Positions 10,101 to 18,398 of a DNA stretch of 61,610 bases are shown in pieces. Positions within the stretch are counted from its first letter, which is position 1, and each line of letters begins with the position of its first letter. This stretch comes from [Clostridium] methylpentosum DSM 5476 (GTDB lineage Bacteria > Bacillota > Clostridia > Oscillospirales > Ruminococcaceae). The stretch is taken from assembly GCA_000158655.1 (NCBI GenBank), contig EQ973344.1, positions 1,147,309-1,208,918 on the forward strand. The letters are read 5' to 3'. The notes under the pieces were generated by a model. The model was given only the letters and a program-made list of their open reading frames with translations, did not search any database and was not told the origin of the DNA. The position numbers and the translations under genes were made by a program.

Positions 10101-10267
10101 TGCAGACTGTGCGCAGGGTACACAACGACTTCCTGAACCTCTGGCTCAAGGTGACGGCGAGCAGAATGGATTGGGTGAATGGAAAAACAGTCTTTCTGAT
10201 GTCCTGCAGCGACTTGACCAGTGTTGAAACCAATGAGGAAGAGCCCGACTGTCCGGATGAGGATTAA
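7151..10267 (+). CDS. Soluble PAS/GGDEF diguanylate cyclase with C-terminal GAF/PAS-like region
   Basis: A 1038-residue cytoplasmic sensor predicted to make cyclic di-GMP; no membrane segment is visible. The order is an unknown N-terminal helical region (1-165), three PAS domains (about 172-280, 298-417, 427-547), and a GGDEF domain (550-713). A GAF-like region (747-910) and a final PAS-like domain with a CPGCPLLEL cysteine motif (914-1020) follow. The active site GGDEF is intact at 632-636. RSSD, exactly five residues before it, matches the inhibitory I-site RxxD, so product feedback is expected. I preferred GTG 7151 over GTG 7142 because GGGAGGA at 7135-7141 needs the spacing. The catalytic domain lies mid-protein, which is unusual; output domains are normally C-terminal. 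Its dead paralogue lies immediately upstream. Confidence 0.88.
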   Translation: MEIKQRAIHFCKELLHCYLEKRDFQSVKRMLAGQSSWIGTGENEISNNYAQIGRRLDEAQEKWQGRFSVINDWYQCVPISAESFAVYGELDLREVAEYPILIQMHLRFSLICRLEGVLFQLVHAHFSTPNAEQEPGEFVPQRMVQSYNRQLEQKLAERSEELRQKNLALSTLSENIPSGIFYIQTGQPDRVTYCNRGFLELTGIASRKFVEKDAQNMEKFFHPADRKRVYDSIRRQLACDIEFREECRILRSDQEVRWVVFRGKRIADEKGRQVLCCVLIDQTDARRAQEEARKKENDFRMLVENIPGGVKDCLNDECFTIRYVSDGFLSLFGYTREEVYTLFQNQYLNMIHPKDRQKVIERLKQQLSAGNTIELVYRGVCKSGEDMWILNKGRLVSEDGEEHFHCVLVDITEFRKAQEALNISEERYRIICEQSNDIIFEYNILEHTVFHSANFQKIFGYPAIEGNYPFDAVENGAIHPEDANRFLDLFDQVRSGVPYAEEEVRIRRKDNTYLWCRIQVSTILDHHGNPVKAIGKYVDIDQQRREWENLTARAERDSLTGLYNKETTRILIERSLERSKEDQHHALFIVDIDNFKGINDHLGHLFGDVVLSETAQEIQSIFRSSDIIGRIGGDEFLVFLQDIGDERMVKQKAQVLESVFHSTYSGTSREYRISGSVGIAQYPKDGSHYTELFQKADQALYYAKSHGKDNFAVYDEQIGQNCLLSWEGHSALSDSVPSEGEQKPFGEHVIEYIFKIFYENNDLDAAINLVLGLVGQCFGADRAYVFEISEDGQRVCNTFEWCSQQVDPRKERFQDIPVQLFPICQRNFDENGVFYCQDIHQLTDGFCKKIYAEDVTSFLQVAIVDQGRFTGCVGVDGCGKKLYPTQKAVESLKIIAQVISTFLLKKNTREKLDQAYQMTQTVLDQIDLWAYVIDPDTYELLYINQKTEQLVPDAKLGEFCYDVFQRRETPCPGCPLLELSAGQLQTVRRVHNDFLNLWLKVTASRMDWVNGKTVFLMSCSDLTSVETNEEEPDCPDED

Positions 10268-10702
10268 CCTAGGTTAAAGCGCTTCCAAGATACATTTATA
10301 GTCAGTCGGGAAAAACAGCATCTGTTCTGTGATCCCCCGAAGTATTTCAACTCGGGAGCAGGCAGCTGGGACAACTAGTAAAAACCAGGCCGCAATTACT
10401 GCGGCCTGGGAAAAACACAGTTATTTGCATCGCCTTGAGATGCTGTGCCGGTAGGATATCCTTTCCGAACTTGTGTCAAACCACCCGTTTATGGCTGCGC
10501 TGAAACCACCGGATGTGCTGGCGGAGAAATTCCGACAGCTTTCATGGCAAGTGTAAAGAGTGATTTAGGCGCTTTTTGGGGCTCTCCTTCATTTATCAAT
10601 ATAAGTTGGTATGAACAAACCATAATTTACCAAATGTATACGATTTCCGAAAGGGGCGCTGCGACAATCAGCCCAGCATCCGGCTGATGCCTGCGATTTG
10701 CG
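10268..10702. other. Intergenic stretch without a supported gene
   Basis: About 430 bases between the cyclase and the converging phosphotransferase gene. The only clear structure is the minus-strand terminator at 10379-10410. A cre-like palindrome (TTAAAGCGCTTCCA, about 10275-10288) is present but lies downstream of both genes, so I assign it no role. Confidence 0.5.
10379..10410 (-). terminator. Minus-strand terminator
   Basis: A perfect ten-pair stem, CCAGGCCGCA / TGCGGCCTGG. Read on the minus strand it is followed by TTTTTAC, so it fits the end of the leftward transcript carrying the phosphotransferase gene, about 290 bases past the stop. Confidence 0.65.
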
Positions 10703-12202
10703 CTACTCTCCTAACTTCTGCTCAACCGCTCGGATCAGCGTTTTAATCGCCTTGATGCGGGCGTATTTTTTATCCTGTGATTCAATGATGGTCCACGGGG
10801 CAAATGTGGTGGAGGTGCGCCGGATCATTTCATCCACCGCATTCTCATACTCCGGCCATTTCTCCCGGTTGCGCCAGTCCTCATCGGTGATTTTCCACTG
10901 CTTTTCCGGAGTGTTTTGCCGGTCCTCAAACCTCCGCAGCTGTTCATCCTGGTTGATGTGCAGCCAGAACTTGACAATCACGGCGCCCCAATCGCACAGT
11001 TCCTTTTCAAACTCATTGATTTCCTGATAGGCGCGCTGCCATTCCTCCTCAGAGCAGAACCCTTCAATCCGTTCCACCATGACCCGCCCGTACCAGCTCC
11101 GGTCAAATATGCCAATGTGCCCTGTCTTGGGCAGACGGTTCCAAAAACGCCAGAGGTATTGGTGCGCCCGTTCCACTCCGCTCGGAGCGGCGATTGGGAC
11201 TACCTCATAACCGCGTGGATCGAGCGCAGCGGCGACGCGGCGGATGTTCCCGCCCTTGCCGGCGGCGTCCCATCCCTCGTACACAATGATCACCGGAGTT
11301 TTACTCAGGTAGAGCTGGTTGTGCAGCTTTTTGAGTTTTTTCTGTTCTTTTTCGAGTTTTTCCTTGTACTCCTCCCGTTCAAGCGACTTGTGTAGATCAA
11401 CCTCCTTGAGTGGAGGCATTTCGGCGAGGGGGAACCGCTCGGGAAGGATAACACGCGCAAACCGCGCCGGGGGAACAATGTGCCCCTCTCCCTGATGGTC
11501 CAGGGCGTACTGGATGTTATCAACCAGCACCTGGTAGATTTCCGCCATGGCGCTGTTACGATCGTGGCTCGGGATAACATGCCACGGCGCATCGGCAGTG
11601 TCGGTGTATTCGAGCATTTCGTCAAACGCCTTGTAGTAGAGGGAGTACTGACGGTTGCGCTTGCGGTCCTGCGGAGTCACCCGCCAGGAGGTCGCCTTAT
11701 TCGCTTCGAGTTTGTCAAGCCGGGCCTTTTGCTCTGCCTGGCTGATGTGCAGGAAAAATTTGATGATCAGACAGCCGTCCGCAGTGAGTTGGCGTTCAAA
11801 GGTGTTGATGCTGTCCATCCGATGCAGGGTGTCCTCGTCCTCGAGCACCTCCTCCACCCGCTGGATGGAAACATCCTGGTACCAGCTGCGGTCAAAAATT
11901 GCCATCTGTCCACGCTCGGGCAGCTTGTTCCAAAACCGCCATAGCCGCGGTTTGCGCAGTTCCTCCTCAGTTGGGGGGACGGTGGAATGGACTGAGAAGT
12001 AGCGCGGATCCACCGTTAGAATCATGTCTGAGATAAATCCGCCCTTGCCCGCCGCGCTCCAGCCCTCAAACAGCACGATCACGGGCAGGGCGTTCTCCTT
12101 GATTTTCAGCTGCAGCCTCGCAAGGTCAGCCTTGAGTTTTTCGGTCTTTTGTTTGTAATCCTCTTTTGACAATGTTTTCGTCAGGTCTATTTTTTCCAGC
12201 AT
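10703..12202 (-). CDS. pap: Polyphosphate:AMP phosphotransferase (class II PPK2, tandem domains)
   Basis: A 499-residue cytoplasmic enzyme predicted to phosphorylate AMP to ADP with polyphosphate. It is a fusion of two PPK2 domains: the N-terminal copy has Walker A GWSAAGKGGF and the lid motif FDRSWYQD, and the C-terminal copy has GWDAAGKGGN and FDRSWYGR. Single-domain PPK2 proteins are about 250-300 residues, and the tandem form is the class II AMP-phosphorylating type. The first in-frame ATG (12211) overlaps the ribosome binding site, so I took the one at 12202, eight bases after AAAGGA. Upstream on the same strand lies the pyrophosphatase, separated by a hairpin. Both genes deal with phosphoanhydride energy. 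Confidence 0.88.
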   Translation of the reverse strand: MLEKIDLTKTLSKEDYKQKTEKLKADLARLQLKIKENALPVIVLFEGWSAAGKGGFISDMILTVDPRYFSVHSTVPPTEEELRKPRLWRFWNKLPERGQMAIFDRSWYQDVSIQRVEEVLEDEDTLHRMDSINTFERQLTADGCLIIKFFLHISQAEQKARLDKLEANKATSWRVTPQDRKRNRQYSLYYKAFDEMLEYTDTADAPWHVIPSHDRNSAMAEIYQVLVDNIQYALDHQGEGHIVPPARFARVILPERFPLAEMPPLKEVDLHKSLEREEYKEKLEKEQKKLKKLHNQLYLSKTPVIIVYEGWDAAGKGGNIRRVAAALDPRGYEVVPIAAPSGVERAHQYLWRFWNRLPKTGHIGIFDRSWYGRVMVERIEGFCSEEEWQRAYQEINEFEKELCDWGAVIVKFWLHINQDEQLRRFEDRQNTPEKQWKITDEDWRNREKWPEYENAVDEMIRRTSTTFAPWTIIESQDKKYARIKAIKTLIRAVEQKLGE

Positions 12203-12337
12203 GGCGCACATCCTTTCTTCATCTTATCCTAGCATACGGCTGCCAGCAGTCATTTATTCGAATCCAATCGGTCGGTGCGGCCTGTTTTGATTCGTTGCCC
12301 ACAGCGCAGATGGTGTTTGTTGCCGTCCAAATACAAA

Positions 12338-12372
12338 GGGGCCCGGTCGGAATCCCTTTCCGGCCGGGCCTT
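12338..12372 (-). terminator. Hairpin between hppA and pap
   Basis: A 13-pair stem with one G-T pair (GGCCCGGTCGGAA / TTCCGGCCGGGCC) lies just past the pyrophosphatase stop on the minus strand. The T tract is short (CCCCTTTG), so it may attenuate instead of fully terminating. Confidence 0.55.
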
Positions 12373-12380
12373 TCCTTGCT

Positions 12381-14480
12381 CTAATGAATGAGAGAAACCG
12401 CGACGACCAGACCGACAAAGACGATCGAGACCATTGAGGTGAGCTTGATGAGGATGTTGATCGACGGGCCAGAGGTATCCTTAAAGGGATCGCCGACTGT
12501 GTCCCCAACCACAGCTGCCTTGTGGGATTCCGAGCCCTTGCCGCCGTGATGCCCTGCCTCAATGTATTTTTTGGCGTTGTCCCACGCGCCGCCCGCGTTG
12601 GACATCATGACAGCCAGCACAAAGCCAGTCACTGTTGTGCCGGCGAGCAGCCCGGCCACTCCGTTGACGCCGAGGATCAACCCGACCGCAAGAGGGATGA
12701 GAATCGCGAGGATTGCGGGCAGCAGCATCAGCCTCTGGGCGGATTTGGTGCAGATATCCACACAGGCGGCGTAGTCAGGTTCCGCTTTGCCCTCCATCAG
12801 GCCGGTGATCTTCTTAAACTGCCGCCGCACCTCGTGCACAATGCTCTGGGCGGCCTTGCCCACTGCGTCCATGGTCAGCGCCGCGAAGAGGAAGGGGGTC
12901 ATCGCCCCGATGAACAGCCCGATGAGCACCGGCGGGTTGGTAATGCTCAAATCAAACACATAGTTCGGCGCAATGAGCTTGACCTGTTCGACATAGGCTG
13001 CGATGAGCGCGAGGGCGGTGAGCGCCGCCGAGCCGATGGCAAAGCCTTTGCCGGTGGCGGCTGTGGTATTGCCCAGGGAATCGAGCGCATCGGTGCGGTC
13101 GCGCACCTCTTCGCCGAGTTCCGCCATCTCTGCGATGCCGCCCGCGTTGTCAGCGATCGGTCCGTACGCGTCGGTTGCGAGGGTGATGCCCAGGGTGGAG
13201 AGCATGCCGACTGCCGCGATGCCAACGCCGTACAACCCCTGGCTGAAGTTTGCTGCACCGCCCGCGACAAAAAAGCTCACAAGCACTGCCACCGCGATGA
13301 TGAGCACTGGCCAGACGGTGGAGAGCATACCGAGCGACAGGCCGCTGATGATGACCGTTGCAGGACCTGTTTCAGAGGTTCCGGAGAGTCTGCGGGTCGG
13401 CTTGTAGCTGTCTGAAGTGTAAAACTCGGTGGTAAAGCCGATGAGGATTCCGCTCAAAAGTCCGGCGAGCACTGCGCAGAAGATGCCGAGATTGTCCGGC
13501 ATGAGGAAATAGATCAGCACAAACGCCGCGATACCGAGCAGGGCGGCGCTGATGTAGGTGCCGGTGCGCAGTGCGCGCAGCAGCGTCTTTTGGCTCGCGT
13601 TTTCCTTGGTGCGGATAAAAAATGTGCCGATGATGGAAGCGACCACCCCGACCGCCGCGAGGAGCATCGGGAGAGCGACCCCCTTGCCCCCAAAGCCGGC
13701 GGCGACGGCGAGGGCGCAGGTCGAGACGATCGAGCCGATGTAGGACTCAAACAGGTCGGCGCCCATGCCGGCGACGTCACCGACGTTGTCGCCCACATTG
13801 TCCGCGATGACCGCCGGGTTGCGGGGATCATCCTCCGGAATGCCAATCTCCACCTTGCCCACCAGGTCTGCGCCCACATCGGCCGCTTTGGTGAAGATGC
13901 CGCCTCCCACACGGGCGAAGAGCGCCATGCAGGACGCGCCCATGCCAAAGGTGAGCATATTGGAGGTAATCGCCTCCATCATTACCGATGCGTCCGCGAT
14001 CGGCTGGACCGAGGTGTACCAGAATTTGAGAAAGAAATACCATGCGGAGAGGTCAAGCAGGCCGAGGCCCACCACGACAAACCCCATCACCGAGCCCGCG
14101 GAAAAGGCGACGCGCAACCCGTTGTTGAGACTGTGCTGTGCGGCGAAGGCGGTGCGGTCGTTGGCCATGGTCGCTGTTTTCATGCCGATGTAGCCCGACA
14201 GCGCGGAAAAAAGACCGCCGGTGAGAAAGGCAAATGAGACAAAGATATTGATGTAACCGAGCAGGGATAGGATCAGCAGAATGACAAACACCACAGTGAA
14301 GAAGATGCCGACGCCGATGTACTGCCGTTTGAGATAAGCGCTGGCCCCTTTTCGAATCGCTGTGGAAATTTTAATCATGAGTGGGGTACCTTCGGGCTGT
14401 TTGGATGTTTTTGCGAACTGGATGCCTGCAAAGACGAGTGCGAGGACAGAACCGATTGCTGCAAAGAGAATGTAATCCAT
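12381..14480 (-). CDS. hppA: Membrane-bound K+-dependent ion-translocating pyrophosphatase
   Basis: A 699-residue integral membrane protein that hydrolyses pyrophosphate and pumps Na+ and/or H+ outward. The family signatures are intact: [21 protein letters not shown] and [21 protein letters not shown] bind Mg-pyrophosphate, and the C-terminal half carries [16 protein letters not shown] and [17 protein letters not shown]. The [10 protein letters not shown] segment has alanine where K+-independent enzymes have lysine, which points to the K+-dependent class; I cannot separate Na+ from H+ pumping by eye. About 15-16 hydrophobic segments are visible, and the length is typical. GGAGG precedes the ATG by seven bases. 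A PPi-driven pump saves ATP, which fits the neighbouring polyphosphate enzyme and downstream GapN. Confidence 0.95.
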   Translation of the reverse strand: MDYILFAAIGSVLALVFAGIQFAKTSKQPEGTPLMIKISTAIRKGASAYLKRQYIGVGIFFTVVFVILLILSLLGYINIFVSFAFLTGGLFSALSGYIGMKTATMANDRTAFAAQHSLNNGLRVAFSAGSVMGFVVVGLGLLDLSAWYFFLKFWYTSVQPIADASVMMEAITSNMLTFGMGASCMALFARVGGGIFTKAADVGADLVGKVEIGIPEDDPRNPAVIADNVGDNVGDVAGMGADLFESYIGSIVSTCALAVAAGFGGKGVALPMLLAAVGVVASIIGTFFIRTKENASQKTLLRALRTGTYISAALLGIAAFVLIYFLMPDNLGIFCAVLAGLLSGILIGFTTEFYTSDSYKPTRRLSGTSETGPATVIISGLSLGMLSTVWPVLIIAVAVLVSFFVAGGAANFSQGLYGVGIAAVGMLSTLGITLATDAYGPIADNAGGIAEMAELGEEVRDRTDALDSLGNTTAATGKGFAIGSAALTALALIAAYVEQVKLIAPNYVFDLSITNPPVLIGLFIGAMTPFLFAALTMDAVGKAAQSIVHEVRRQFKKITGLMEGKAEPDYAACVDICTKSAQRLMLLPAILAILIPLAVGLILGVNGVAGLLAGTTVTGFVLAVMMSNAGGAWDNAKKYIEAGHHGGKGSESHKAAVVGDTVGDPFKDTSGPSINILIKLTSMVSIVFVGLVVAVSLIH

Positions 14481-14512
14481 TGTAATCCCTCCAATATCAC
14501 TTATATAGTTCT

Positions 14513-14540
14513 ATTATACAACTTTTTTTCAAAAAGTAAA
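14513..14540 (-). promoter_or_regulatory. Promoter of hppA
   Basis: On the minus strand, -35 TTTACT (14540-14535), a 16-base spacer and -10 TATAAT (14518-14513) lie about 30 bases before the hppA start. Confidence 0.65.
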
Positions 14541-14613
14541 TTATATTTAGAAAAATATGCTCTATCAAATTTGGAGAATTTCGGGTATGATAGGACGGAA
14601 AAGGAGGCAATAT

Positions 14614-15162
14614 ATGAAAAAAGTGCTGATTGTAATTGACTATCAAGCCGATTTTGTGGATGGATCGCTTAGCTTTCCCGCCGCTGTTGCGCTGGAGGGC
14701 CCGATCTGTACGAAGATCCGCAAGGCCCGCGCGGAGGGGACGGAGGTGATTTTCACCTTTGACACCCACTCCCCTGATTACCTTTCCACCCAGGAGGGGA
14801 GAAATCTGCCGGTGGCGCACTGCATCGAGGGCACCACGGGCTGGGAGCTCTACGGAGAGGTCGCGCAGCTGCAGCAAGAGCGGGACATCTGTCTTTGTAA
14901 GCCGGGCTTTGGATCGCTCGAGCTCGCCGAACTCCTGCGGGACAGGCAGTATGAGGAGATCGAACTCGTGGGAGTCGTCTCGAATATCTGCGTGCTCTCC
15001 AATGCGATTCTCGCCAAAGCAGCACTTTCTGAAGCGCTCGTCACAGTGGACGCGGCCTGCACTGCGAGCAACGACCCCTCACTGCATGAAAAGGCGCTCG
15101 ACCTGATGGAATCGCTGCACATCCGGGTCACCAACCGACCAGCAAAAACACCAGTCGTTTAA
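14614..15162 (+). CDS. Isochorismatase-family cysteine hydrolase (nicotinamidase-like)
   Basis: A 182-residue cytoplasmic hydrolase of the isochorismatase/nicotinamidase fold. The catalytic triad is visible as Asp9 (VIDYQADF), the lysine in LCKPGFGS and Cys126 in SNICVLS. TFDTHSP and VAHC offer the Asp/His metal ligands seen in nicotinamidases, so hydrolysis of nicotinamide or a related amide is the best guess but not certain. I took ATG 14614 because AAGGAGG precedes it; 19 upstream in-frame codons are not family-like. It is divergent from hppA and transcribed alone. Its stop codon lies in the loop of its own terminator, so the last coding bases form the upstream stem. Confidence 0.82.
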   Translation: MKKVLIVIDYQADFVDGSLSFPAAVALEGPICTKIRKARAEGTEVIFTFDTHSPDYLSTQEGRNLPVAHCIEGTTGWELYGEVAQLQQERDICLCKPGFGSLELAELLRDRQYEEIELVGVVSNICVLSNAILAKAALSEALVTVDAACTASNDPSLHEKALDLMESLHIRVTNRPAKTPVV

Positions 15163-15181
15163 TCGGCTGGTGTTTTTGCTG
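15140..15181 (+). terminator. Terminator overlapping the hydrolase 3' end
   Basis: A perfect 15-pair stem (CAGCAAAAACACCAG / CTGGTGTTTTTGCTG) with a 12-base loop that contains the TAA stop. The stem itself supplies the T tract. Bases 15182-15569 hold no gene I can support. Confidence 0.75.
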
Positions 15182-15569
15182 TCCGAAGGATCCCGGATTT
15201 TTTTAACGGCTGACAAAAAAGTTGAGGAGATCCTCCTTACAAAAGATGGAGTAGAAATATATCATCTTGTACAAAGCGAAGTGGAAAAGGCATCCCTTGC
15301 CCCCAGTGGGCAGAAACACGGCGGTATCCGTTGCTCTCGTGCACAGAGAAGAGCTGGAATAGGCCGATCTCACCATAGTAGCGCAGTGTCATGGAGATTT
15401 TGAGAATTCACCGTTCCAGTGCGTCGGTGTTCTTTCCTCCATTCTCCCACTGCACTTATTCTGCAGTCTCCCCTAGCCGGAGAGTCAAGGACTTTTTGAA
15501 AACATTTTATTATACAATGGAATCACGCGTAATTTTTGGCGCAAAATAAACCGAAAGGCTGGTGAATTT

Positions 15570-17036
15570 ATGTTTACGAAATTGTGTGATCAAAATAAAG
15601 TATACAAAAACCTGCTGGGAGGGGAGTGGGTGGAATCCGAGTCGGGAAAGCTGATTGAGATCATCTCCCCTGTGGATGGTTCGCTGATCGGCCGAGTACA
15701 GGCAATGACCCAGAATGAAGTGGACCGCGCGGTGGAGAACACTAAGGAGAGCCTGCCTCTCTGGGCGGAGATGCCAGTCTACGAGCGGGCGAACATCCTC
15801 TACCGGGCGGCCGACCTGCTCGAGGAGCAGTGCGGAGAGATTGCGGAAATCCTCATCATGGAGATTTCCAAAGACCGCAAATCAGCAGAATCCGAGGTGC
15901 TGCGCACCGCTGATTTTCTCCGCTACACCGCGGACATCGGCAAGAGCATGGAAGGGCAGGCGATCAGTGGAGAAAATTTTCCCGGCGGCTCGCGCAGCAA
16001 AATGTCTTACGTCACCCGGGTGCCGCTCGGGACAGTGCTCGCCATCTCCCCGTTTAACTATCCGGTCAACCTGTCGGTCTCCAAGATTGCGCCCGCTCTG
16101 GTCGGAGGAAATGCGGTCGTTCTCAAACCGCCGACCCAGGGGGCGGTGAGCGCGCTGCATCTGACCCAGGTGCTCAATCAGGCGGGACTTCCCAAAGGGA
16201 TCCTCAACACAGTGACCGGGCGCGGGGAGGAAATTGGAGACTACATTGTGCAGCACCCTGGCATTCAGTTCATCAACTTCACCGGTAGCACTCGGATCGG
16301 CAGGCACATTGCCCAGATCGCGGGGATGGTGCCGATGCTGCTCGAGCTCGGGGGAAAGGACGCGGCGATTGTGCTCGAGGACGCAGACCTCGATTTTGCG
16401 GCGGACAACATCGCGGCGGGCGCGTATTCCTACTCCGGCCAGCGCTGCACTGCGGTCAAACGCATCCTCGTGCTCGACGCGGTGGCGGACGCCCTCGTTT
16501 ACAAACTCAAATCCCGCGTCGAGCAGCTCACAGTCGGCGATCCGCGGGAGGGAGCCATCATCACGCCGCTCATCGACCAAAAGTCGGCGGACTTTGTCCA
16601 GTCGCTCGTCGATGAGGCGTTGGAGCAAGGCGCGGAGGTCGTCACCGGAAACCGCCGGGAGGGGAATTTGATCTATCCCACCCTGCTCGACCGGGTGACC
16701 CCTGAGATGGACATCGCCTGGGAGGAGCCGTTCGGCCCCGTTCTCCCGGTGATCCGGGTGCACAGCGCCGAGGAGGCGCTCGAGCTCGCCAACCGTTCGG
16801 AGTACGGCCTGCAGTCCTCGGTATTCACCAGCGACATCAACCGGGCGTTTGACCTCGCCAACAAGCTCGAAGTGGGCACGGTGCAGATCAACAACAAAAC
16901 AGAGCGCGGCCCCGACCACTTCCCCTTCCTCGGGGTGAAGTCCTCCGGCATGGGGACGCAGGGTGTCAAATACTCCATCGAGGCGATGACCCGGCCCAAG
17001 GCGGTTGTGATCAACCTAGGCAGGCCGGGGCGATAG
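15570..17036 (+). CDS. gapN: NADP-dependent non-phosphorylating glyceraldehyde-3-phosphate dehydrogenase
   Basis: A 488-residue aldehyde dehydrogenase superfamily enzyme that oxidises glyceraldehyde-3-phosphate directly to 3-phosphoglycerate, giving NADPH and skipping one ATP-forming step. The fold signatures are FNYPVN and VLKPPTQG for cofactor binding, FTGSTRIG, general base Glu259 in LELGGKDAA and nucleophile Cys293 in SGQRCTAVKR. The RCTAVKR context and the C-terminal KTERGPDHFPFLGVKSSG are what I associate with GapN, compared with other aldehyde dehydrogenases. ATG 15570 follows GAAAGG at modest spacing. It is a single-gene unit ending at the hairpin at 17177. A broader-specificity aldehyde dehydrogenase remains possible. 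Confidence 0.85.
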   Translation: MFTKLCDQNKVYKNLLGGEWVESESGKLIEIISPVDGSLIGRVQAMTQNEVDRAVENTKESLPLWAEMPVYERANILYRAADLLEEQCGEIAEILIMEISKDRKSAESEVLRTADFLRYTADIGKSMEGQAISGENFPGGSRSKMSYVTRVPLGTVLAISPFNYPVNLSVSKIAPALVGGNAVVLKPPTQGAVSALHLTQVLNQAGLPKGILNTVTGRGEEIGDYIVQHPGIQFINFTGSTRIGRHIAQIAGMVPMLLELGGKDAAIVLEDADLDFAADNIAAGAYSYSGQRCTAVKRILVLDAVADALVYKLKSRVEQLTVGDPREGAIITPLIDQKSADFVQSLVDEALEQGAEVVTGNRREGNLIYPTLLDRVTPEMDIAWEEPFGPVLPVIRVHSAEEALELANRSEYGLQSSVFTSDINRAFDLANKLEVGTVQINNKTERGPDHFPFLGVKSSGMGTQGVKYSIEAMTRPKAVVINLGRPGR

Positions 17037-17176
17037 ACTGGCGCAGCATTTGCGAACCCTGCACCCATTTTTAGATCCCCGTGGTTTACAGGCGCTTAAA
17101 GAAATGCAGTAAAAAAACAGTCGGGTTTGAGTTGAGGGACCATTTAAGGCGAAAAGCAATTTTCTCAATTGATACA

Positions 17177-17217
17177 GCGGCCCGGACGGAAAAGTCACCG
17201 TCCGGGCCGCTTTTGTG
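17177..17217 (+). terminator. Terminator after gapN
   Basis: A 13-pair perfect stem GCGGCCCGGACGG / CCGTCCGGGCCGC is followed by TTTTGTGATTTTG. Confidence 0.8.
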
Positions 17218-17286
17218 ATTTTGTCACTGAACAAATCCTCAGTTTTGAATAGAATGATACTAGATCAAACGAAAGGAGAGCTTACA

Positions 17287-17601
17287 ATGGCTGTTATTCA
17301 TATCACAAAGGAAAATTTTGAAAAGGAGGTGCTGCGCAGCAGCGAGCCGGTTTTGCTCGACTTCTGGGCGCCCTGGTGCGGTCCCTGCCGGATGGTTTCC
17401 CCCATTGTGGATCAGGTGTCCAACGAGGTGGATGCAAAGGTGTGTAAAATCAACATCGACGAACAGCAGGAGCTCGCGTCCTCCTTCAATGTCATGAGCA
17501 TCCCCACCTTAATGGTGATGCAGGACGGGGAAATTGTCGACAGCTCGGTCGGCTTCCGCGGTAAGGAACAGATCAAACAGATGCTTGCGCAATCGCGTTG
17601 A
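17287..17601 (+). CDS. trxA: Thioredoxin
   Basis: A 104-residue cytoplasmic disulfide reductase. The active site WCGPC is at 30-34 within FWAPWCGPCRMVSP, and the cis-proline loop SIPTLMVMQDGE follows. Length and sequence are those of classical thioredoxin. GAAAGGAGAG lies just upstream of ATG 17287, and a longer frame from 17215 adds no family sequence. The 3' end overlaps the convergent Crp/Fnr gene by 29 bases, so the two transcripts are antisense at their tails. Confidence 0.95.
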   Translation: MAVIHITKENFEKEVLRSSEPVLLDFWAPWCGPCRMVSPIVDQVSNEVDAKVCKINIDEQQELASSFNVMSIPTLMVMQDGEIVDSSVGFRGKEQIKQMLAQSR

Positions 17602-18256
17602 CCCCTTTGCGATCGAGCAGGCGGATGCCGCCGCGTGATACGCTGAGCAGGCCTTCGCTCTGAAAATACTTAAGCATCCGGGTCACCACTTCGCGGGCAG
17701 TTCCCAGATGCCGCGCGATCTGGTCGTGGGTGAGGGAGATGGTGTCGCTCTGTTCCAGTGCGGCCTCATCGAGCAGAAAGATCGCCAGACGCCGGTCAAA
17801 CTTCATAAACACAATCTGCTCCATCACCCACATCGCATCTGAAAACCGGGCAGCCACTGTGTCGCTGATGAATTTTTCCACCTCTGGATTGGTTCGACTC
17901 ACCGCTTCATAGGCAGCCGGGCTGACCAGTAGAATCTCTGTATCGGTTTCTGCGTCGAGCGTGATTCCAAACGAGATGTTTTTGAGGATGCAGGCGGCTG
18001 AGAGCAGACAGACGTCCCCCTCAATCAGCCGGTAGAGGGTAATTTCCTTGCCCTCTTCTGAGAGCAGATAGGCGCGCAGCGTGCCGGAGCGCACCGCAAT
18101 CACCCCGGTGCAGCCGTCCGGACCGCTGTGTACCCGTTCCCCCTTTTGGTAACGTACCGGGCGGGCGTTGTCGGCAATCTGTTTTTGCTCGGGGGGAGAC
18201 AGCCGTTCCCAAAAGGGAAAGATCTCGGTAAAAAAAGTGTTCTCTGCTTCGCGCAT
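17573..18256 (-). CDS. Crp/Fnr-family transcriptional regulator
   Basis: A 227-residue regulator with an N-terminal cyclic-nucleotide-type beta-barrel (about 20-130: RSGTLRAYLLSEEGKEITLYRLIEGDVCLL) and a C-terminal winged helix (SLTHDQIARHLGTAREVVTRMLKYFQSEGL). There is no N-terminal four-cysteine cluster, so it is not a classical Fe-S FNR. The CLLSAAC cysteines could be redox-active or incidental. ATG 18256 follows GGGGAGAA. It converges on thioredoxin and overlaps its last 29 bases, which suggests a linked, possibly opposed, redox response; that is inference. The ligand is unknown. Confidence 0.88.
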   Translation of the reverse strand: MREAENTFFTEIFPFWERLSPPEQKQIADNARPVRYQKGERVHSGPDGCTGVIAVRSGTLRAYLLSEEGKEITLYRLIEGDVCLLSAACILKNISFGITLDAETDTEILLVSPAAYEAVSRTNPEVEKFISDTVAARFSDAMWVMEQIVFMKFDRRLAIFLLDEAALEQSDTISLTHDQIARHLGTAREVVTRMLKYFQSEGLLSVSRGGIRLLDRKGVNAIAQASV

Positions 18257-18333
18257 GGTGTTCTCCCCATTTCTGATTCTTATTTCTTTTAGTATAACAT
18301 ATACGCAAAATAAAATCATTATGCTTTGAAAAC

Positions 18334-18380
18334 CAGCAGGGCCCGCGCTTTTCCGCCCAGGGAAAGCGCGGGCCCTGCTG
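18334..18380 (-). terminator. Long perfect hairpin upstream of the Crp/Fnr gene
   Basis: An 18-pair perfect stem, CAGCAGGGCCCGCGCTTT / AAAGCGCGGGCCCTGCTG. Only the minus strand shows a T-rich tail (GGTTTTC), so it would stop leftward transcripts before the regulator's promoter. Confidence 0.55.
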
Positions 18381-18398
18381 TGTTGCACTGTCTCTGGG

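Noticed and set aside
10445-10687. Open frame of 80 codons downstream of the cyclase
   Set aside because: No ribosome binding site and no motif; it lies in a gap between two convergent genes.
12522-13415. Open frame of 297 codons on the plus strand
   Set aside because: It is antisense to the pyrophosphatase gene, whose membrane-protein sequence is unmistakable. The plus-strand product is Arg/His/Asp-rich low-complexity sequence.
15170-15403. Open frame of 77 codons between the hydrolase and gapN
   Set aside because: It starts inside a terminator hairpin, has no ribosome binding site and shows no family pattern.
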